34,356 nucleotides of DNA, taken from Ferruginibacter sp. GTDB taxonomy: Bacteria > Bacteroidota > Bacteroidia > Chitinophagales > Chitinophagaceae. Location: contig JAGNRZ010000011.1 in assembly GCA_017988335.1 (NCBI GenBank), positions 1-34,356 of the forward strand, in the 5' to 3' direction. The translations under genes were made by a program, and so were the position numbers. A model generated the notes under the pieces. It was not told the DNA's origin and did not search any database. It worked only from the letters and a program-made list of their open reading frames with translations. This document shows positions 31,846 through 34,356 of this stretch, one piece after another (positions within the stretch are counted from its first letter, which is position 1; every line of letters starts with the position of its first letter).

Positions 31846-32521
31846 GTTCTATCGCACTCTTAAACTCGTTATCCAACGGCGATATAGAAGGATCAAAGTA
31901 TTTTACTAATTCTCCATTTTCATTTACCAAATATTTACTAAAATTCCAAGTAGGAGGTTGATTGCACCAGCCATTTAAGTTTGCATCACTCAACCATTTA
32001 AATACATTATTCTGGCTTACCCCTTTTACAACTGTACTCTTTTTCATTAATGGAAATGTAACCCCAAAATTTATTTTACAAAACTGTGCAATTTCTTCAT
32101 CGCTTCCTTTTTCTTGTTCTTTAAAATCATTTGCAGGAAAGCCTAGCACTACTAGTTTATCTTTATACAGTTCACTTAACTTTTGCAAGTCGTTGTATTG
32201 ATTTGTATAACCACAGTCGCTAGCGGTATTTACCAGCAACACCTTTTTACCTTTAAGATTTTCAAAATTAAAAGCAGTATTGTTATTTAAAGTATCGCTT
32301 AGCGTATAAAATGATTGCATTGCTTTTGTTGTATTTGTTGATAATACCGTACTGTTTTTTCCTGTTGATTTTGTAATCCACATAAAAGCAGGGTATAAGG
32401 TTTTTAATAGTTTTTGTCTAAAGGTCATATTTTTTAAATTTCTGTTTGCTATTAATACATAAATAATAAAGCTACCAAGTATTATAAGTGTAACAATAAG
32501 AAAGCGTTTTAGTTTTTTCAT
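31841..32521 (-). CDS. Membrane-anchored glutathione peroxidase-like protein
   Basis: In this 226-residue protein an N-terminal membrane anchor (about 5-24) precedes a linker and a glutathione/thioredoxin peroxidase domain from about residue 70. Peroxidatic Cys103 is in VNTASDCGYTNQY. The Trp-Asn pair is at 192-193 (PTWNF), and FCKINFGVTFPL is typical. The usual FPCNQF motif reads FPANDF here: the catalytic-site Gln is Asp132 and the nearby Cys is Ala130. Reduction of peroxides at the membrane is inferred. Its start overlaps the end of the upstream lipoprotein gene by 4 bases. Confidence 0.87.
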   Translation of the reverse strand: MKKLKRFLIVTLIILGSFIIYVLIANRNLKNMTFRQKLLKTLYPAFMWITKSTGKNSTVLSTNTTKAMQSFYTLSDTLNNNTAFNFENLKGKKVLLVNTASDCGYTNQYNDLQKLSELYKDKLVVLGFPANDFKEQEKGSDEEIAQFCKINFGVTFPLMKKSTVVKGVSQNNVFKWLSDANLNGWCNQPPTWNFSKYLVNENGELVKYFDPSISPLDNEFKSAIER

Positions 32522-33261
32522 TTGTAATTATCGTTAATGAATTTATCTAGGTATTTTAGTTTCACACTTTTTACTAATCCCATTGGGTTACCTAGTACTC
32601 CAAACATATCAAAATAGAAATGTATGTTTTCATTATCAATAGAAAATACAATATTATTGTCAATTGGATACCACTTGGTTTCTGGATTTGCAATATGTCC
32701 ATAAATTATTGACTTTAATACTAAAGAATCAGTCGGAGTTTTAACAGTAAAGTAATCTTCAAAATAGATAAATTTTTTCCTACTGGTATCATAATTAATA
32801 GCAAAGTATTTTCGGAAAGGTCTCATGGCTTTTGGGTCATCATATTCACTTAAAAACCCATAACTAATAAGTTTTTTATTTTTATACATTTTCAGCAAAA
32901 TATTACTTCCTATCATACCAGACATTTCATTAACTTTTTCAATTTCAACATTAGCTAATGTATCTAAATAGCTTAGAGCAGCTTTTCTTTTAATTTCATT
33001 AGTTAATATCTTATTTATTGATGTAAATTCTTTTCCAATTATTTGAGGACAGATAATAGTTTTTCTATAATCCAATTTTTTATCAAAATACTTAATAGTG
33101 TCAACTAAAAAATCAGATAAAATTTTAATATTATCTTCTTGTGTAAAAAAAACAAATGTATCGTTTTTAGATGCCGGAAGTTCTTTACTAATTTTTTCCT
33201 TCTTTTGATTGCAGCTCAAAAAAAATCCTAATAAAATTGTGTAAGCTATTGCTTTACTCAT
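32518..33261 (-). CDS. Hypothetical lipoprotein
   Basis: This 247-residue protein has a lipoprotein signal (AIAYTILLGFFLSC; lipid-modified Cys about residue 17). The mature part is Lys-rich at first, then mixed, with no recognised domain. The ATGA overlap with the gpx-like gene downstream shows translational coupling, so the two may act together at the envelope. It lies 28 bases after the aldehyde dehydrogenase gene on the same strand. No function is proposed. Confidence 0.72.
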   Translation of the reverse strand: MSKAIAYTILLGFFLSCNQKKEKISKELPASKNDTFVFFTQEDNIKILSDFLVDTIKYFDKKLDYRKTIICPQIIGKEFTSINKILTNEIKRKAALSYLDTLANVEIEKVNEMSGMIGSNILLKMYKNKKLISYGFLSEYDDPKAMRPFRKYFAINYDTSRKKFIYFEDYFTVKTPTDSLVLKSIIYGHIANPETKWYPIDNNIVFSIDNENIHFYFDMFGVLGNPMGLVKSVKLKYLDKFINDNYK

Positions 33262-33289
33262 TATCCATTATTAATTAAAAAATTATCCA

Positions 33290-34356
33290 TTATTTTATCA
33301 CCCATTTAAACAACTTCAACTTCCCTTTAAACGGCGGATATTTAATTGAAGGATCAAACCATGTAGGTGTTTTCATTACTGCTTTTTTATGGCTAAAAGT
33401 ATCAAAGCTACTTTTGCCATGATAGTTGCCTGTACCACTAAAACCCCTGCCACCAAAAGGTAGGTTATGATTAGTTAAATGCCAACTAGCATTGTTTACA
33501 CAACCTCCACCAAAAGCTACATTATCCATCCAAAATTTTTCGTTTTTATTGCTAGAAGTGAATACATAAAATGCTAATGGATTTTTATTTTTTTCTATAA
33601 TGGCTAACGCATCTTCTTTTGTTTTATAAGTTAGTATAGGAAGTATTGGCCCAAAAATTTCATCTTTCATTATGCTACCTTCTAACGAAATATTATCTAC
33701 AATGGTGGGTTCAATAAATAAATTTTCTTTGTTAGTTTTTCCGCCAATTAAAACTTCCCCTTGTTGTAAATAATTTGTAAGCCTATCAAATTGTTTTTCG
33801 TTAATTATTTTTCCATAGTTATAATGTGTAGAAGCGTCTTCACTAAAAAAATCTATAATAGCTTTTTTAAGAGCTGTTACTAATTCATCTTTTTTACGTT
33901 CATGCACCAAAACATAATCTGGTGCAACACACATTTGCCCACAGTTGCTAAACTTAGTAACTGCAATACGCCTTGCCGCTACTTTTATGTTGGCATCTTC
34001 TTCAACTACACAAGGGCTTTTACCCCCAAGTTCTAACGTAACAGGCGTTAAATTTTCGGCAGCCATTTTATAAATTAGCTTACCTACGGCTGTACTGCCA
34101 GTATAAAAAATATGGTCAAAAGTAAAATTGTTTAGCATGGCTGGCACTACTGTTGCCCCATCGCCTTCTGTAAACAAAATATAGTTTTTATCAAAAGTGC
34201 TTTCAATAATTTTTTTCATTACAGCAGCAGTTGCAGGGGCAAACTCACTAGCTTTTAATACTACACAATTTCCTGCTGCAATTGCACCAATTAAAGGGTT
34301 TATTAATAATTGAAAAGGGTAATTCCATGGCCCAATAATTAACACAACACCTAACG
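33290..34356 (-). CDS. Aldehyde dehydrogenase, C-terminal part (cut by window edge)
   Basis: The frame continues off the right end; about 355 residues are visible, beginning LGVVLIIGPWNYPFQL. ALDH catalytic residues are in LELGGKSP (general base Glu) and NCGQMCVAPDYVLV (nucleophile Cys). The motif EIFGPILPI and the C-terminal end KYPPFKGKLKLFKWVIK place it in the class 3, fatty or aromatic aldehyde group, whose members are often membrane associated. It oxidises aldehydes to acids with NAD(P). An internal GTG at 34345 is not the true start, because homology continues upstream of it. Confidence 0.93.
   Translation of the reverse strand, partial: LGVVLIIGPWNYPFQLLINPLIGAIAAGNCVVLKASEFAPATAAVMKKIIESTFDKNYILFTEGDGATVVPAMLNNFTFDHIFYTGSTAVGKLIYKMAAENLTPVTLELGGKSPCVVEEDANIKVAARRIAVTKFSNCGQMCVAPDYVLVHERKKDELVTALKKAIIDFFSEDASTHYNYGKIINEKQFDRLTNYLQQGEVLIGGKTNKENLFIEPTIVDNISLEGSIMKDEIFGPILPILTYKTKEDALAIIEKNKNPLAFYVFTSSNKNEKFWMDNVAFGGGCVNNASWHLTNHNLPFGGRGFSGTGNYHGKSSFDTFSHKKAVMKTPTWFDPSIKYPPFKGKLKLFKWVIK

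Overview
The window is AT-rich, chromosomal-looking DNA from a member of the Bacteroidota, most likely a Chitinophagaceae-type organism. The phylum call rests on gene content: the gliding protein GldC, a BatD-family protein, DUF4290 next to murA, and a DUF1800/DUF1501 secretion-type pair. Start codons lack Shine-Dalgarno sequences, and several genes carry a TAnnTTTG promoter box just upstream, as is typical of the phylum. The family-level assignment is inference. I see no rRNA, tRNA, CRISPR array or prophage.

Layout. 1-5602: on the minus strand, DUF1800 then DUF1501 (cut by the window edge), an orphan hypothetical, a cytochrome c lipoprotein and serS; on the plus strand, an AlkB-type membrane hydroxylase. 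5856-8685: plus-strand small conserved gene, exported peptidyl-prolyl isomerase, gcvH, VanZ-like protein and DUF4290. 8836-15603: a long, tightly packed plus-strand run of murA, two exported hypotheticals, gmk, a CNNM/CorC-type CBS protein, a glycosyltransferase, gldC, a yqeY-like gene and cvpA. 15698-21404: alpha/beta hydrolase, CBS protein, BamA/TamA-like outer-membrane protein, nadK and a histidine kinase/response regulator pair. 21407-28155: mostly minus strand, with BatD, an SDR, a small exported Cys/Lys-rich protein, and a phospholipid group (CPBP protease, cdsA, psd); a plus-strand HAD phosphatase lies between. 28508-31773: plus-strand dusB, a RAYT-type HUH transposase and mqo. 31841-34356: minus-strand aldehyde dehydrogenase (cut by the window edge), a lipoprotein and a glutathione peroxidase.

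Most genes are housekeeping: cell wall (murA), phospholipids (cdsA, psd), nucleotides (gmk, nadK), translation (serS, dusB), one-carbon metabolism (gcvH) and central metabolism (mqo). The most interesting material is intergenic. Three copies of a long inverted-repeat element (26037-26134, 26146-26245, 28428-28492) keep their pairing through different base pairs (C-G, T-A, T.G) and all keep one T.T mismatch. They bracket cdsA and the CPBP gene, and one copy supplies the cdsA stop codon. About 1 kb further on is a REP-associated tyrosine transposase with a 61-nt hairpin on one side and a related inverted 12-mer on the other. Other points of note are a MurA with Asp in place of the fosfomycin-target Cys, an intrinsic terminator inside the VanZ reading frame, a glutathione peroxidase lacking the usual active-site Gln, and a GC-richer structured block between the CPBP gene and dusB.
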